A stretch of 64,000 nucleotides of DNA from Actinophytocola algeriensis (GCF_014203735.1 NZ_JACHJQ010000004.1:434001-498000); one strand, 5' to 3'. Positions 31,483 through 38,433 are shown, numbered from the stretch's first letter. Made by a program: numbers and translations. Notes: generated by a model from the sequence alone, not told the origin.

Positions 31483-31508
31483 GTACCCACTTCGGCGGAC
31501 GCCGAATC
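31483..31508 (-). promoter_or_regulatory. SigB-type promoter of the DUF7218-like gene
   Basis: On the minus strand GATTC (31508-31504, fits GNNTN), 15 bases, then GGGTAC (31488-31483), 33 bases before the start codon. Same -10 as at 30629-30634. Confidence 0.6.
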
Positions 31509-31530
31509 GTCCCGGCCCTACGGTGGGCCC

Positions 31531-32286
31531 ATGACCCGCGCAGACGAGTTCCGTGCCCTCCACGACGACTTCCTCCTCCTGCCGAACGCGTGGGACGTCG
31601 CGTCCGCCGCCGCACTGGCCGGCGCGGGGTTCGCCGCGGTGGGCACCACGAGCCTCGGGGTGGCCGCCGGTGCCGGGCTGACCGACGGCGTGGCCCTGTC
31701 GCGGACCGAGACCGTGGCGCTCGCCACTCGTCTCGCCGGGCTCCCGGTGCCGGTGACGGTCGATGTCGAGGGCGGGTTCAGCGACGACCCCGGCGCCGTG
31801 CGTGACCTGGGACACGAGCTGGCCGCCATGGGCATCGCGGGTGTCAACCTCGAGGACGGCCGGGAGAACCGCGGGCTCGCCGACCCGGCGCACCACGCGC
31901 GGCTCGTCGCCGCGATGGGGGAGAGCGGGCTGTTCGTCAACGCCCGCACCGACACCCACTGGCTCGACATCGAGCGGGACAGCACGCTCGACCGGGTGCG
32001 CGCGTACGTCGACGCGGGCGCGGACGGGGTGTTCGTGCCGGGCGTGGTCGCCGACGCGGAGGTCGAGGCGCTCGTCGCCGCCGCGGGTGTGCCGGTGAAC
32101 CTGTTGTTCCAGCCGGGCAGGCTGTCGATCGAGACCGTGCGCGCGCTCGGGGTGCGGCGGGTCAGCACCGGGTCGCTGCTGTTCCGCGCCGCGCTGGGTG
32201 CGGCGCTCGAGACCGCAGGAGCGGTACGCGACGGCGTACCGCTCCTGCGTGAGGTCCCCACTGTGCGACAGATCCAGGGACTGTAG
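31531..32286 (+). CDS. isocitrate lyase/PEP mutase family protein
   Basis: 251-residue TIM barrel. The family pattern is plain: LLLPNAWDVASAAALAGAGF, then the metal site VTVDVEGGFSDDP, GVNLEDGRE and FVNARTDTHWL. These proteins cleave or form C-C or C-P bonds next to a carboxylate (oxaloacetate hydrolases, methylisocitrate lyase-like). The catalytic KKCGH motif of true isocitrate lyase is absent, as in the small PEP-mutase-like branch. The substrate is open. The gene ends before a bidirectional terminator. Confidence 0.8.
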   Translation: MTRADEFRALHDDFLLLPNAWDVASAAALAGAGFAAVGTTSLGVAAGAGLTDGVALSRTETVALATRLAGLPVPVTVDVEGGFSDDPGAVRDLGHELAAMGIAGVNLEDGRENRGLADPAHHARLVAAMGESGLFVNARTDTHWLDIERDSTLDRVRAYVDAGADGVFVPGVVADAEVEALVAAAGVPVNLLFQPGRLSIETVRALGVRRVSTGSLLFRAALGAALETAGAVRDGVPLLREVPTVRQIQGL

Positions 32287-32303
32287 AGGCGAAGACGGAT
32301 TCG

Positions 32304-32317
32304 CGGAGCTTGCGGAG
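32304..32317. repeat. CTCCGCAAGCTCCG dispersed repeat, copy b (inverse)
   Basis: CGGAGCTTGCGGAG followed by CGAACGTCGGACACAG, 18 bases after the PEP-mutase-like stop. The trailing CGGACACAG is shared with copy a, which shows that the element is longer than the 14-base core. Confidence 0.75.
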
Positions 32318-32394
32318 CGAACGTCGGACACAGTCGAACCCGCGTACAAGGCTTTGCGGGCCCTCTGCCTGTCCTCTCGGTCACTTCGCCAGGA

Positions 32395-32429
32395 ACCGTG
32401 TGCTGCCAACAACATTGACAGCACACGGT
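32395..32429. terminator. bidirectional hairpin between convergent genes
   Basis: ACCGTGTGCTG (32395-32405) and CAGCACACGGT (32419-32429), perfect 11-bp arms with a 13-base loop, midway between the convergent PEP-mutase-like and DctA-like genes. Confidence 0.75.
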
Positions 32430-32464
32430 CACCTGGGCAACGCCTCCCACAGCATGGGAATCCG

Positions 32465-33832
32465 TTAGGCGCCGACGGGCTCCTTGTCCTTCCTGGACTC
32501 CTCGGCCGGCGCGTCTGCGCTGTCCTCCGGGTCCTCGTCGATCAGCGGCAGATCGGTCGGCGCGTGCAGCGCGGTCTCGTCGAGGGTGCCGGTGCTCCGC
32601 GCCACCAGGATCGGCACGGTGATCTGGCCCGCGACGTTCGTGGCGGTGCGCATCATGTCGAGGACCGGGTTGATGGCGAACACGGTGGCGACACCGGTCG
32701 CGATCACCTCGGCGGGCAGGTTCACGGCCGCGAGCGTGAGGGTCAGCATGGTGAACCAGCCGGTGGTGCCCGCGGTGGCGAGCGACCCGAACACCGCGAC
32801 CAGCACGATCAGCACGTAGTCGCCGAACGACAGCGCGATGCCGTTGAGGTTCGCGATGAAGATGGTGGTGGCGGCGGGGAACACGGCCGCGCAGCCGTCC
32901 ATCTTCGTCGTCGTGCCGAGCGGTACCGCGAAGCTCGCGTACCCGCGCGGCACACCGAGGTTCACCGCGGCCTGCCGGGACAGGGGCAGGGTCGCGCCCG
33001 AGGACTGCGACACGAACGCGAACTGCAGCGCGGGCCACGACTTGCGGAAGAACGTCAGCGGGTTGATCTTGCCGACGAACCGCAGCAGGACCGGGTAGAC
33101 CACGAAGAGCACGAGCGCGCTGCCGAGGTACACGGCGACGATCAGCGAGACCAGCGGTGCCCAGAACTCGTTGCCGTAGCTGGCGAACGCGTTGCCGAGC
33201 AGGCCGAGCACGCCGACCGGCGCGAGCCAGATGATCCAGCCCAGCACCTTCTGGATGATGTCGAACGCGGACTGGTTGAAGTTCACGAACACCGAAGCGC
33301 GGTCGCCGAGAGCGTACGCGGCGCCGCCGACGAGCAGCGCGATGAAGACGACCTGCAGGATGTTGCCCTCGCTGAACGCGCTGAACACGTTGGTGGGCAC
33401 GATGCTCTGGATGAACGCCCACCAGTCACCCGGGTTGCGTTCCGCGATGTTCGCCACGGCGTCCTCGGACGGGGTGACCTGCACACCGCTGCCGATGTTG
33501 CCGATCGACGCGACGGCGATGCCGATGAGGACCGCGATCAGCGACGTGATCGCGAACCACAAGAGCGTGCGGCCGCCCAGCTGAGCCGCGGTGCGGGGGC
33601 CGCCGAGCCTGCGCAGGCTCGTGATGCCCACCACGATCGCGGTGAAGACCAGCGGGATCACCGTGAACTGGACGAGGCTGACGAAGATCTCGCCGATCCG
33701 CGACAGCGTGGTGGCGAGCCACGACACCTCGGCCTGCTTGGCGATGAAGCCGAGCAGGGCGCCGAGCACGAGCCCGGCGAGGACGGCCAAACCGAAGACC
33801 GTGTGCCGACGGCTTCGAGTGGATGTCGACAT
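32465..33832 (-). CDS. dicarboxylate/amino acid:cation symporter family protein (DctA/GltP type)
   Basis: 455 residues with the full SDF fold: eight helices, the re-entrant loop 1 serine motif SQSSGATLPLS, and the helix 7 segment TTTKMDGCAAVFPA. In well-studied members that segment is NMDGT and helps to build the sodium sites; here Asn is Lys and Thr is Cys. A charged, disordered C-tail (EDPEDSADAPAEESRKDK) follows the last helix. GGGAG lies six bases before the ATG. It probably imports a C4-dicarboxylate or acidic amino acid, perhaps with altered cation coupling. Confidence 0.88.
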   Translation of the reverse strand: MSTSTRSRRHTVFGLAVLAGLVLGALLGFIAKQAEVSWLATTLSRIGEIFVSLVQFTVIPLVFTAIVVGITSLRRLGGPRTAAQLGGRTLLWFAITSLIAVLIGIAVASIGNIGSGVQVTPSEDAVANIAERNPGDWWAFIQSIVPTNVFSAFSEGNILQVVFIALLVGGAAYALGDRASVFVNFNQSAFDIIQKVLGWIIWLAPVGVLGLLGNAFASYGNEFWAPLVSLIVAVYLGSALVLFVVYPVLLRFVGKINPLTFFRKSWPALQFAFVSQSSGATLPLSRQAAVNLGVPRGYASFAVPLGTTTKMDGCAAVFPAATTIFIANLNGIALSFGDYVLIVLVAVFGSLATAGTTGWFTMLTLTLAAVNLPAEVIATGVATVFAINPVLDMMRTATNVAGQITVPILVARSTGTLDETALHAPTDLPLIDEDPEDSADAPAEESRKDKEPVGA

Positions 33833-33940
33833 CTGTCACTCCCGATGACGTCAAGTAGTGGCCGGACCGGGCCACCAAGACGCATCCAACCCCACATTTC
33901 GTGAATTCCTTCCCGCTCCCACGATGTGGACCAGACCTTT

Positions 33941-33970
33941 TGACCTTGACTTAGCTGGAGGTCATAGCGT
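33941..33970 (+). promoter_or_regulatory. leaderless promoter with inverted repeat before the NmrA-like gene
   Basis: TTGACC (33940-33945), 19 bases, TAGCGT (33965-33970), then seven bases to the ATG at 33978. TGACCT (33941-33946) and AGGTCA (33959-33964) form an inverted repeat inside the promoter and may be an operator. Confidence 0.5.
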
Positions 33971-33977
33971 CCTGACC

Positions 33978-34787
33978 ATGACGATCCTGGTGACCGGCGC
34001 GACCGGCAACGTCGGCAAGCACGTGGTGGCGGAACTGGTGGCGGCTGGCGAGCCCGTGCGGGCGGTGACTCGCACACCATCCCGGCTTCCCGCAGGGGTG
34101 CCCGTGGCAGAGGGCGGCATCACAGACGTGCCCGACATGCTGGACGGTGTCGACCGCGTGTTCCTGCTGTGGCCGTTCACCGACGCCGAGTCCGCACCGC
34201 CGGTGATCTCGGCGCTGGCGTCCCGCGTGTCGCACGTCGTGTTCCTGTCGGCACGCGGCGCGTCGGATGACTCGCCGCTGTTCCACGCACGCATCGAACG
34301 GCTGATTCGTGACAGCGGCGTCGACTGGACGTTCCTCCGGGCCGGCGGCTTCGCGACCAACACGCTGGAGTGGGCTGACCAGGTGCGCGCCGGGGTGGTG
34401 CGCTGGGTGTACGGCGGGGCGGGCCGGTCACTGATCCACGAACGGGACATCGCGGACGTGGCGGTCGCGGCGCTGACGTCGCCTGGTCACGTGGACGCCG
34501 CCTACGAGTTGACCGGCCCGGAGACGTTGACGCAGGCGGAGCAGGTGCGCGTGTTGGGGGCCGCGGTGGGGCGGGACGTGCGGTGGGAGGAGATGCCGCT
34601 GGCGGAGGCCAAGGCGGCGATGGCGGCGCGGGGGTGGGACGAGTACTTCCTCGAGCACGGGCTCCGGTACTGGGCGTCGCTGGTCGACCAGCCGGAGACG
34701 GTGACCGGGGTGGTGGAGGAGGTCACGGGGAAGCCTGCGCGCACGTTCGCCCAGTGGGCGACGGACCACGCCGCGGACTTCCGCTGA
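33978..34787 (+). CDS. NmrA-like NAD(P)-binding protein
   Basis: 269 residues, atypical SDR of the NmrA/HSCARG type. It begins TILVTGATGNVGKHVVAEL (the glycine motif of these proteins) and continues with VRAVTRTPSRLP, VFLSARGASDDSP and WTFLRAGGFATNTLEW. The usual Tyr-x3-Lys catalytic pair is absent, consistent with redox-sensing or quinone-reductase roles in the family. No ribosome site exists at the ATG; a -10 seven bases upstream suggests a leaderless message. The substrate is unknown. Confidence 0.8.
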   Translation: MTILVTGATGNVGKHVVAELVAAGEPVRAVTRTPSRLPAGVPVAEGGITDVPDMLDGVDRVFLLWPFTDAESAPPVISALASRVSHVVFLSARGASDDSPLFHARIERLIRDSGVDWTFLRAGGFATNTLEWADQVRAGVVRWVYGGAGRSLIHERDIADVAVAALTSPGHVDAAYELTGPETLTQAEQVRVLGAAVGRDVRWEEMPLAEAKAAMAARGWDEYFLEHGLRYWASLVDQPETVTGVVEEVTGKPARTFAQWATDHAADFR

Positions 34788-34905
34788 CGGAGTCCCTGGC
34801 CGCGGCGGGTTGTGGTCGGGGTGTCGCGGGCCGTGGCTGGGGTGGTTTCGTGGGTAGTTCCGCTTCGGCGGCTTCGGTTGGCGGCCAGCGGTTCCCGGCT
34901 GGGGT

Positions 34906-34953
34906 GGCCTCCGGCCCCCGGATTCCAGCGTAGTCCGGGGGACCGACAGAACC
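34906..34953. repeat. promoter-like dispersed repeat, copy R2 (inverse)
   Basis: GGCCTCCGGCCCCCGGATTC, CAGCGTAGTCC, then ACCGACAGAACC. The inverse complement reads TGTCGGTCCCC then TACGCTGG, matching R1 and R3. Confidence 0.75.
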
Positions 34954-35036
34954 CGCGTCGCCGCCGGGGTTGTGGACAACCGGCTATCCGTCGAGAACGG
35001 CACGGGAAGCTCGACCGTTCGCGTGGGTAGTGGGGC

Positions 35037-35080
35037 GGCCTCCGGCCCCCCGGAATCCAGCGTAGAACGGGGCACCGACA
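35037..35080. repeat. promoter-like dispersed repeat, copy R3 (inverse)
   Basis: GGCCTCCGGCCCCCCGGAAT, CCAGCGTAGAAC, then GGGGCACCGACA. Nearly the same as R2, 131 bases away in the same orientation. Confidence 0.75.
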
Positions 35081-35149
35081 GCGAGACCCGCCGCGTGCGG
35101 AGTTGTCCACATCGCACCACGTTGTCCACAACCCCGCCCGCGCGGCCGA

Positions 35150-35196
35150 TTTCTGTCGGTGCCCCGTGAAAGGCTGGTTACCGGGGGCCGGAGGCC
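35150..35196. repeat. promoter-like dispersed repeat, copy R4
   Basis: TTTCTGTCGGTGCCCCGTGA, then GGCTGG, then ACCGGGGGCCGGAGGCC. Opposite orientation to R2 and R3; two TTGTCCACA boxes precede it. Confidence 0.75.
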
Positions 35197-35221
35197 GACC
35201 CCCGGTAGCTCCGGCCGTGAC

Positions 35222-35953
35222 TCAGCAGCGGACCTTGACCTTCTTCAGGTCCGTCTTCAGCGCCGGCGCGCCATCCACCGGAGCCGGGTCCTCCGGGGTC
35301 GGCACCACGCCCGCGGCCGCGACCTTGTCCAGTGTCTCCAGGCCGTCCGCGCCGATCGTGCCGAAGATCGTGTAGTTCGGGCGCAGGTAGGCGTTGCCGT
35401 ACACGAGGAAGAACTGGCTGCCGTTCGTGTCCGGGCCCGCGTTCGCCATCGCCAGGGTGCCGCGCGGGTAGATCTTCCGTTCGCCCGTCGGGTCGTTCGG
35501 GGCCGGGGCCAGGTCGACCGGGAGTTCGTCCTTGTACCGGTAGCCAGGCCCGCCCTCGCCGGTGCCGCTCGGGTCGCCGCACTGCAGGACCTCGAGCGTC
35601 GGGTAGGTCGTCAGCCGGTGGCACGTCGTCCGGTCGTAGAAGCGCCACTTCGCCAGGTGCACGAAACTCTGCACCGTGCACGGCGCCGCCGCACGGTTCA
35701 GCGTCAGCGGCAGCTTGCCCTGGTTCGTGTGCACATCAACCTTGACCTTGCCGCGGTCCGGCGTGTGTGCGGGATCGCGCGGCAGCGGCACCGGCCGGGC
35801 AGACGGCTCGTCGGGGGTCACCGTGTACTGGCACGGGCCGTGGGTGGACCCGTCTCCGGTCGCGGTGGTCGCGGCGCCGGTCGGGGCCGTCACCACCAGG
35901 CTCGCGGCGGCGATCAGCAGGGCGCCTGCCGCGATCGTGAACTTCCTGACCAC
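35222..35953 (-). CDS. secreted cyclophilin-type peptidyl-prolyl isomerase
   Basis: 243 residues. A Sec signal covers about residues 1-28 (MVRKFTIAAGALLIAAASLV). The mature protein has a cyclophilin barrel: FVHLAKWRFYDRTTCHRLTT, GTLAMANAGPDTNGSQFFLV (here GSQFF of the active site) and NYTIFGTI. Extra cysteines occur in the mature part, as expected for an exported fold. It speeds prolyl isomerisation outside the membrane. The GTG start has GAGGAGG four bases before it. The final residue region KKVKVRC is typical of this exported group. Confidence 0.88.
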   Translation of the reverse strand: MVRKFTIAAGALLIAAASLVVTAPTGAATTATGDGSTHGPCQYTVTPDEPSARPVPLPRDPAHTPDRGKVKVDVHTNQGKLPLTLNRAAAPCTVQSFVHLAKWRFYDRTTCHRLTTYPTLEVLQCGDPSGTGEGGPGYRYKDELPVDLAPAPNDPTGERKIYPRGTLAMANAGPDTNGSQFFLVYGNAYLRPNYTIFGTIGADGLETLDKVAAAGVVPTPEDPAPVDGAPALKTDLKKVKVRC

Positions 35954-36098
35954 TGGTCCTCCTCTTCGCAGGGGCGAGGAAGTCTAGGCCGCCGCGCACA
36001 TCGGGCACCAGGGTTCGCGTGCGCGCCGCTCGTTGGCAGGCGCGGCTCGTGGTCGGCGAGCGCACCCGTGGGGCCTGAAAGTGGTTATGCTGCAACGG

Positions 36099-36551
36099 AT
36101 GACCACCGGAGCAGACATCGTGCGCGCTGTCCTCGACGGCAACTCGTTCATGACCATGGCCACCGCGGACGCCGACGGGGTGCCGTGGGCGACGCCCGTG
36201 TGGTTCGCGACCGAGGACTACCGGTCGCTGTACTGGGTTTCCGCGCCCGACACCAGGCACTCGCACAACATCGCCGTGCGACCCGAGGTCTCGGTGGTCG
36301 TGTACGACTCGACGCAGCGGCCGGGCGACGTGATGGCGGTGTATATGACGGGCACCGCGGGCCTGGCTCTCGATGTCGGGGAGGGGATCGGCATCTTCTC
36401 CCGCGTCTCCGTGCGGGAGGGGATCGGCGCCTGGGGGATCGAGCGGGTGACCGGTGACGCCCGGCTGCGGCTGTACCGCGCATCCGTTGCGGAGCACTAC
36501 ATCCTCGACCCCGACGCGACCATCGACACGCGGTTGGCGGTCACGCTCTAG
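36099..36551 (+). CDS. pyridoxamine 5'-phosphate oxidase-like flavin/F420-binding protein
   Basis: 150 residues, split-barrel PPOX fold. FMTMATADADGVPWATPVWF is the canonical first strand pair, and SLYWVSAPDTRHSHNIAVRP the second. Family members bind FMN, F420 or haem and reduce diverse small molecules. The ATG at 36099 has TATGCT seven bases upstream (36086-36091) and no ribosome site, so the transcript is probably leaderless. It ends at a good terminator. Confidence 0.8.
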   Translation: MTTGADIVRAVLDGNSFMTMATADADGVPWATPVWFATEDYRSLYWVSAPDTRHSHNIAVRPEVSVVVYDSTQRPGDVMAVYMTGTAGLALDVGEGIGIFSRVSVREGIGAWGIERVTGDARLRLYRASVAEHYILDPDATIDTRLAVTL

Positions 36552-36565
36552 CGTTCGACGCGAAA

Positions 36566-36594
36566 CTGGGGCCGACCATCGCGGTCGGCCCCAG
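36566..36594 (+). terminator. 12-bp hairpin terminator
   Basis: CTGGGGCCGACC (36566-36577), loop ATCGC, GGTCGGCCCCAG (36583-36594), perfect, 15 bases after the PPOX-like stop and just before the convergent small gene end. Confidence 0.8.
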
Positions 36595-36607
36595 TCGGCG
36601 GCGTGGG

Positions 36608-36823
36608 TCAGTGCGTGCCCCGGTGCGGTGGCTTGCCCGTGTAGCCGTGGACCTTGCGCACCGCGTTGTCGATCTGGTGGTGGTACTTGCCCTTGGTCCT
36701 CTTGTCGACGAACTGAGCTGCCTTCGCCGCCATCCTGTTCACCTTGTCCGGATTGCGGCGGACATAGGTGCGCGCCGCGGCGGCGGTCCCGGCCAGTGCG
36801 GTCAATCTCCTCATGAGTGGCAT
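36608..36823 (-). CDS. Rv0909/MT0933-like small antitoxin-type protein
   Basis: 71 residues. The central NPDKVNRMAAKAAQFVDKRT then KGKYHHQIDNAVRK resembles the MT0933-type antitoxin repeat (KVDKAGDFVDEKTGGKYSDQ-like). In mycobacteria Rv0909 pairs with an SRPBCC-fold toxin, Rv0910. An SRPBCC gene lies 400 bases away but in the opposite direction and coupled to ArsR, so no true pair is proven. AAAGGA precedes the ATG by eight bases. A SigB-type promoter upstream suggests stress expression. Confidence 0.65.
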   Translation of the reverse strand: MPLMRRLTALAGTAAAARTYVRRNPDKVNRMAAKAAQFVDKRTKGKYHHQIDNAVRKVHGYTGKPPHRGTH

Positions 36824-36861
36824 GGCACGTCCTTTCCGTCGTCACGTACCCGGTCAACGGA

Positions 36862-36888
36862 GTACCCACCCCGCGTAGTTCCCCAAAC
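36862..36888 (-). promoter_or_regulatory. SigB-type promoter of the Rv0909-like gene
   Basis: On the minus strand GTTT (36888-36885), 17 bases, GGGTAC (36867-36862), 38 bases before the ATG. A second GGGTAC lies at 36851-36846 without a clear -35. Confidence 0.5.
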
Positions 36889-36930
36889 ATGTCGGAAGTT
36901 GTTGACATGTCGGAGATTTCCGACATATCT
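36889..36930 (+). promoter_or_regulatory. ArsR promoter with three ATGTCGGA operator half-sites
   Basis: TTGACA (36902-36907), 17 bases, ATATCT (36925-36930), then eight bases to the GTG at 36939. ATGTCGGA (36907-36914) and TCCGACAT (36919-36926) form a perfect inverted repeat with a 4-base gap inside the spacer, and a third ATGTCGGA is at 36889-36896. Confidence 0.8.
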
Positions 36931-36938
36931 TGGGTGTC

Positions 36939-37259
36939 GTGCTTGACGATCGACTGTTCACCGCCATGGCCAACCCGGTGCGGCGGCGGTTGCTGGAACT
37001 GTTGCGCGACGGCTCGCTGACCGCCGGTGCGCTGGCCGCCCAGTTCGACCTGTCTCGCCCCGCGGTTTCCGAACATCTGCAGGTGCTGCGGCGCGCGGAG
37101 CTCGTGCGCGAGGAGGTGCGCGGCCGGGAGCGCCACTACCACCTCACGGCCGAACCGCTCGCCGCGGTGAGCGACTGGCTGCACCCGTTCGAGCGCTTCT
37201 GGCGTGACCGCATGCGCACGCTGTCCAAGATCATGGAGGAAGAACCCGATGACGGATGA
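36939..37259 (+). CDS. ArsR family repressor
   Basis: 106 residues. Winged helix: LFTAMANPVRRRLLELLRDG, then AAQFDLSRPAVSEHLQVLRR and a beta-wing RERHYHLTAEPL. It lacks the metal cysteines of true ArsR/SmtB sensors and belongs to the branch that sits in front of SRPBCC genes. It begins at a GTG directly behind its promoter with no ribosome site, so it is leaderless, and three ATGTCGGA half-sites in that promoter indicate autorepression. Its last 11 bases overlap the SRPBCC gene. Confidence 0.88.
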   Translation: MLDDRLFTAMANPVRRRLLELLRDGSLTAGALAAQFDLSRPAVSEHLQVLRRAELVREEVRGRERHYHLTAEPLAAVSDWLHPFERFWRDRMRTLSKIMEEEPDDG

Positions 37260-37725
37260 AAGCTCGCTCCGCAAGCTCCGCTCGGAAGAAGGCTCGCTCC
37301 GCAAGCTCCGCTCGGAAACAATTCACGTCGACCAGTTCCTGGCCCAGCCGCCCGCGAAGGTGTGGCGGATGCTGACCGAGCCCGACCGGCTGGCCCGCTG
37401 GTGGGCGGCGGGCGACATCCGGCCGGAGGTGGGTCACCGCTTCACCCTCGACATGGGTTCGTGGGGCATGCGGCCGTGCACGGTGACCGAGGTGGAGCCC
37501 GAACGCCTGCTGAGCTACACGTTCGGCGAGGGCGACGTGGACTGGACGATCTCGTGGCGCCTCGTCGCGGAGGGCGCGGGGACGCGGCTTTTCCTGGAGC
37601 ACGGCGGGTTCGACCTCGACGACCCCCGGCACCAGCACGCGTTCACGAACATGGGGCGCGGGTGGGCCGGGTCTGTGTTGCCGAAGCTGGCGCGGGAGCT
37701 GGAGGAGGAAGTCGCCGCGTCCTGA
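37249..37725 (+). CDS. SRPBCC/AHSA1 domain protein with repeat-encoded N-terminus
   Basis: 158 residues. The AHSA1-like START fold begins IHVDQFLAQPPAKVWRMLTE and ends in a helix ALGRGW-like MGRGWAGSVLPKLARELEEE. It probably binds a hydrophobic ligand. The ATG at 37249 has GGAGGA upstream and lies inside the end of arsR. Oddity: the first 25 residues are almost entirely two tandem copies of SLRKLRSE, encoded by two copies of the CTCCGCAAGCTCCG repeat. The native domain starts right after them, so the repeat seems to have inserted in frame. Confidence 0.88.
   Translation: MTDESSLRKLRSEEGSLRKLRSETIHVDQFLAQPPAKVWRMLTEPDRLARWWAAGDIRPEVGHRFTLDMGSWGMRPCTVTEVEPERLLSYTFGEGDVDWTISWRLVAEGAGTRLFLEHGGFDLDDPRHQHAFTNMGRGWAGSVLPKLARELEEEVAAS
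37264..37318. repeat. two tandem CTCCGCAAGCTCCG repeats inside a coding start, copies c1 and c2
   Basis: GCTCGCTCCGCAAGCTCCGC then TCGGAA occurs twice, 30 bases apart (cores 37267-37280 and 37297-37310). The period is a multiple of three, so the reading frame is kept and gives SLRKLRSE twice. Confidence 0.85.
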
Positions 37726-37742
37726 CCTGAGTTTCTGGCGTG

Positions 37743-37798
37743 GTTTGTCCTCGCCGGACGGGCCTCCTCGCCGCCGGAGGGGCAGGTCTCTGGGATGG
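37743..37798. repeat. about 60-bp dispersed repeat, copy 2 (inverse)
   Basis: GTTTGTCCTCGCCGGACGGG, through CCGCCGGAGGGGCAGGTCTC to TGGGATGG. Inverse complement of 26394-26462; both are followed by GGCAGGCAG-type sequence. Confidence 0.7.
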
Positions 37799-37811
37799 CA
37801 GGCAGCCTCGA

Positions 37812-37843
37812 GCGCGCGTGGGGGCTCACGCCCCCACGCGCGC
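37812..37843 (+). terminator. 14-bp hairpin terminator after the ArsR-SRPBCC operon
   Basis: GCGCGCGTGGGGGC (37812-37825), loop TCAC, GCCCCCACGCGCGC (37830-37843), perfect, followed by GCCTTTC. Confidence 0.8.
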
Positions 37844-38003
37844 GCCTTTCAGGGCATCATCGGTGGCCGAAGGACCCGGCAAACGCCGACATCGGCAGCC
37901 TCAGTCCGCGTCGTCGCGTGAAGACGCGTTCCCGCTTTTCCGAAGGTCACCACGACCTCATCCCCTGCGGAGCCACCCCGGTCATCTGATCTCCTATCTC
38001 CAT

Positions 38004-38033
38004 TTGTTCTATTAGTTGTATATCAGATAGAGT
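38004..38033 (+). promoter_or_regulatory. leaderless promoter of the YtrA-type GntR gene
   Basis: TTGTTC (38004-38009), 18 bases, TAGAGT (38028-38033), seven bases, then GTG at 38041. CTATTAG and ATCTGAT/ATCAGAT inverted words in and around the spacer are candidate operator parts. Confidence 0.55.
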
Positions 38034-38040
38034 GGCTAGC

Positions 38041-38433
38041 GTGAACCTCACGTTGGACCTCCAGTCCGAGGTGCCGATCTACCAGCAGATCCGCGACAGC
38101 GTCGTGGACCAGATCGCCCGCGGGCACGCGAAGCGCGGTGACCCGCTGCCGTCCACGCGGCAGCTGGCGGCCGACTTCGGCATCAACTTCCACACCGTCA
38201 CCAAGGCCTACGACCTGCTCAAGCGGGAAGGGATCATCCGCATCAACCGCAAGAGCGGGGCGGTGGTCCACAAGCACCCCGGCATCGAGCCCGCCGACGA
38301 GATGTTCGTCCACGCGTGGCGGGACCGGCTGCGGGTGCTGCTCGCCGAGGCGACGGTCCAGGGCGTCAACCGCCAGGACGTGCTCGTGCACTGCGCGGAA
38401 CTGCTCGACCTGTTCGAGGGGGATGAGGAATGA
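38041..38433 (+). CDS. YtrA-type GntR family regulator
   Basis: 130 residues. A GntR winged helix is at residues 9-75 (PIYQQIRDSVVDQIARGHAK, then STRQLAADFGINFHTVTKAY). Only a short helical tail follows, which defines the YtrA subfamily that controls membrane-protein or ABC operons. GTG at 38041 was chosen because it sits seven bases after a -10 box; an in-frame GTG nine bases upstream is possible. It overlaps the DUF5808-like gene by four bases, so repressor and membrane protein are one unit. Confidence 0.85.
   Translation: MNLTLDLQSEVPIYQQIRDSVVDQIARGHAKRGDPLPSTRQLAADFGINFHTVTKAYDLLKREGIIRINRKSGAVVHKHPGIEPADEMFVHAWRDRLRVLLAEATVQGVNRQDVLVHCAELLDLFEGDEE

Larger units (their letters stand above)
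34788..35221. other. 434-bp intergenic region with three promoter-like repeats and DnaA-type boxes
   Basis: No gene is supported. It holds repeat copies R2 (34906-34953), R3 (35037-35080) and, inverted, R4 (35150-35196). TGTGGACAA lies at 34971-34979 and TTGTCCACA at 35103-35111 and 35122-35130. R2/R3 face R4 so that the set is roughly symmetrical. Confidence 0.7.
37726..38003. other. intergenic region with repeat copy 2 and a terminator
   Basis: No gene is seen. It holds the second copy of the roughly 60-bp repeat (37743-37798), a strong hairpin (37812-37843) and an AT-richer end that forms the GntR promoter. Confidence 0.6.

Noticed and set aside
34970-35130. Cluster of TTGTCCACA boxes as a possible replication origin
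   Set aside because: Only three boxes, no AT-rich unwinding region, no dnaA/dnaN/gyrB nearby, and the boxes belong to a repeat that recurs elsewhere.
36608-37725. Rv0909-like protein and SRPBCC protein as a toxin-antitoxin pair
   Set aside because: They are divergent, under different promoters, and the SRPBCC gene is coupled to ArsR; the AHSA1-type sequence is not specially Rv0910-like.
37795-37989. 64-codon frame after the ArsR-SRPBCC operon
   Set aside because: It runs through the terminator hairpin and lacks a ribosome site.
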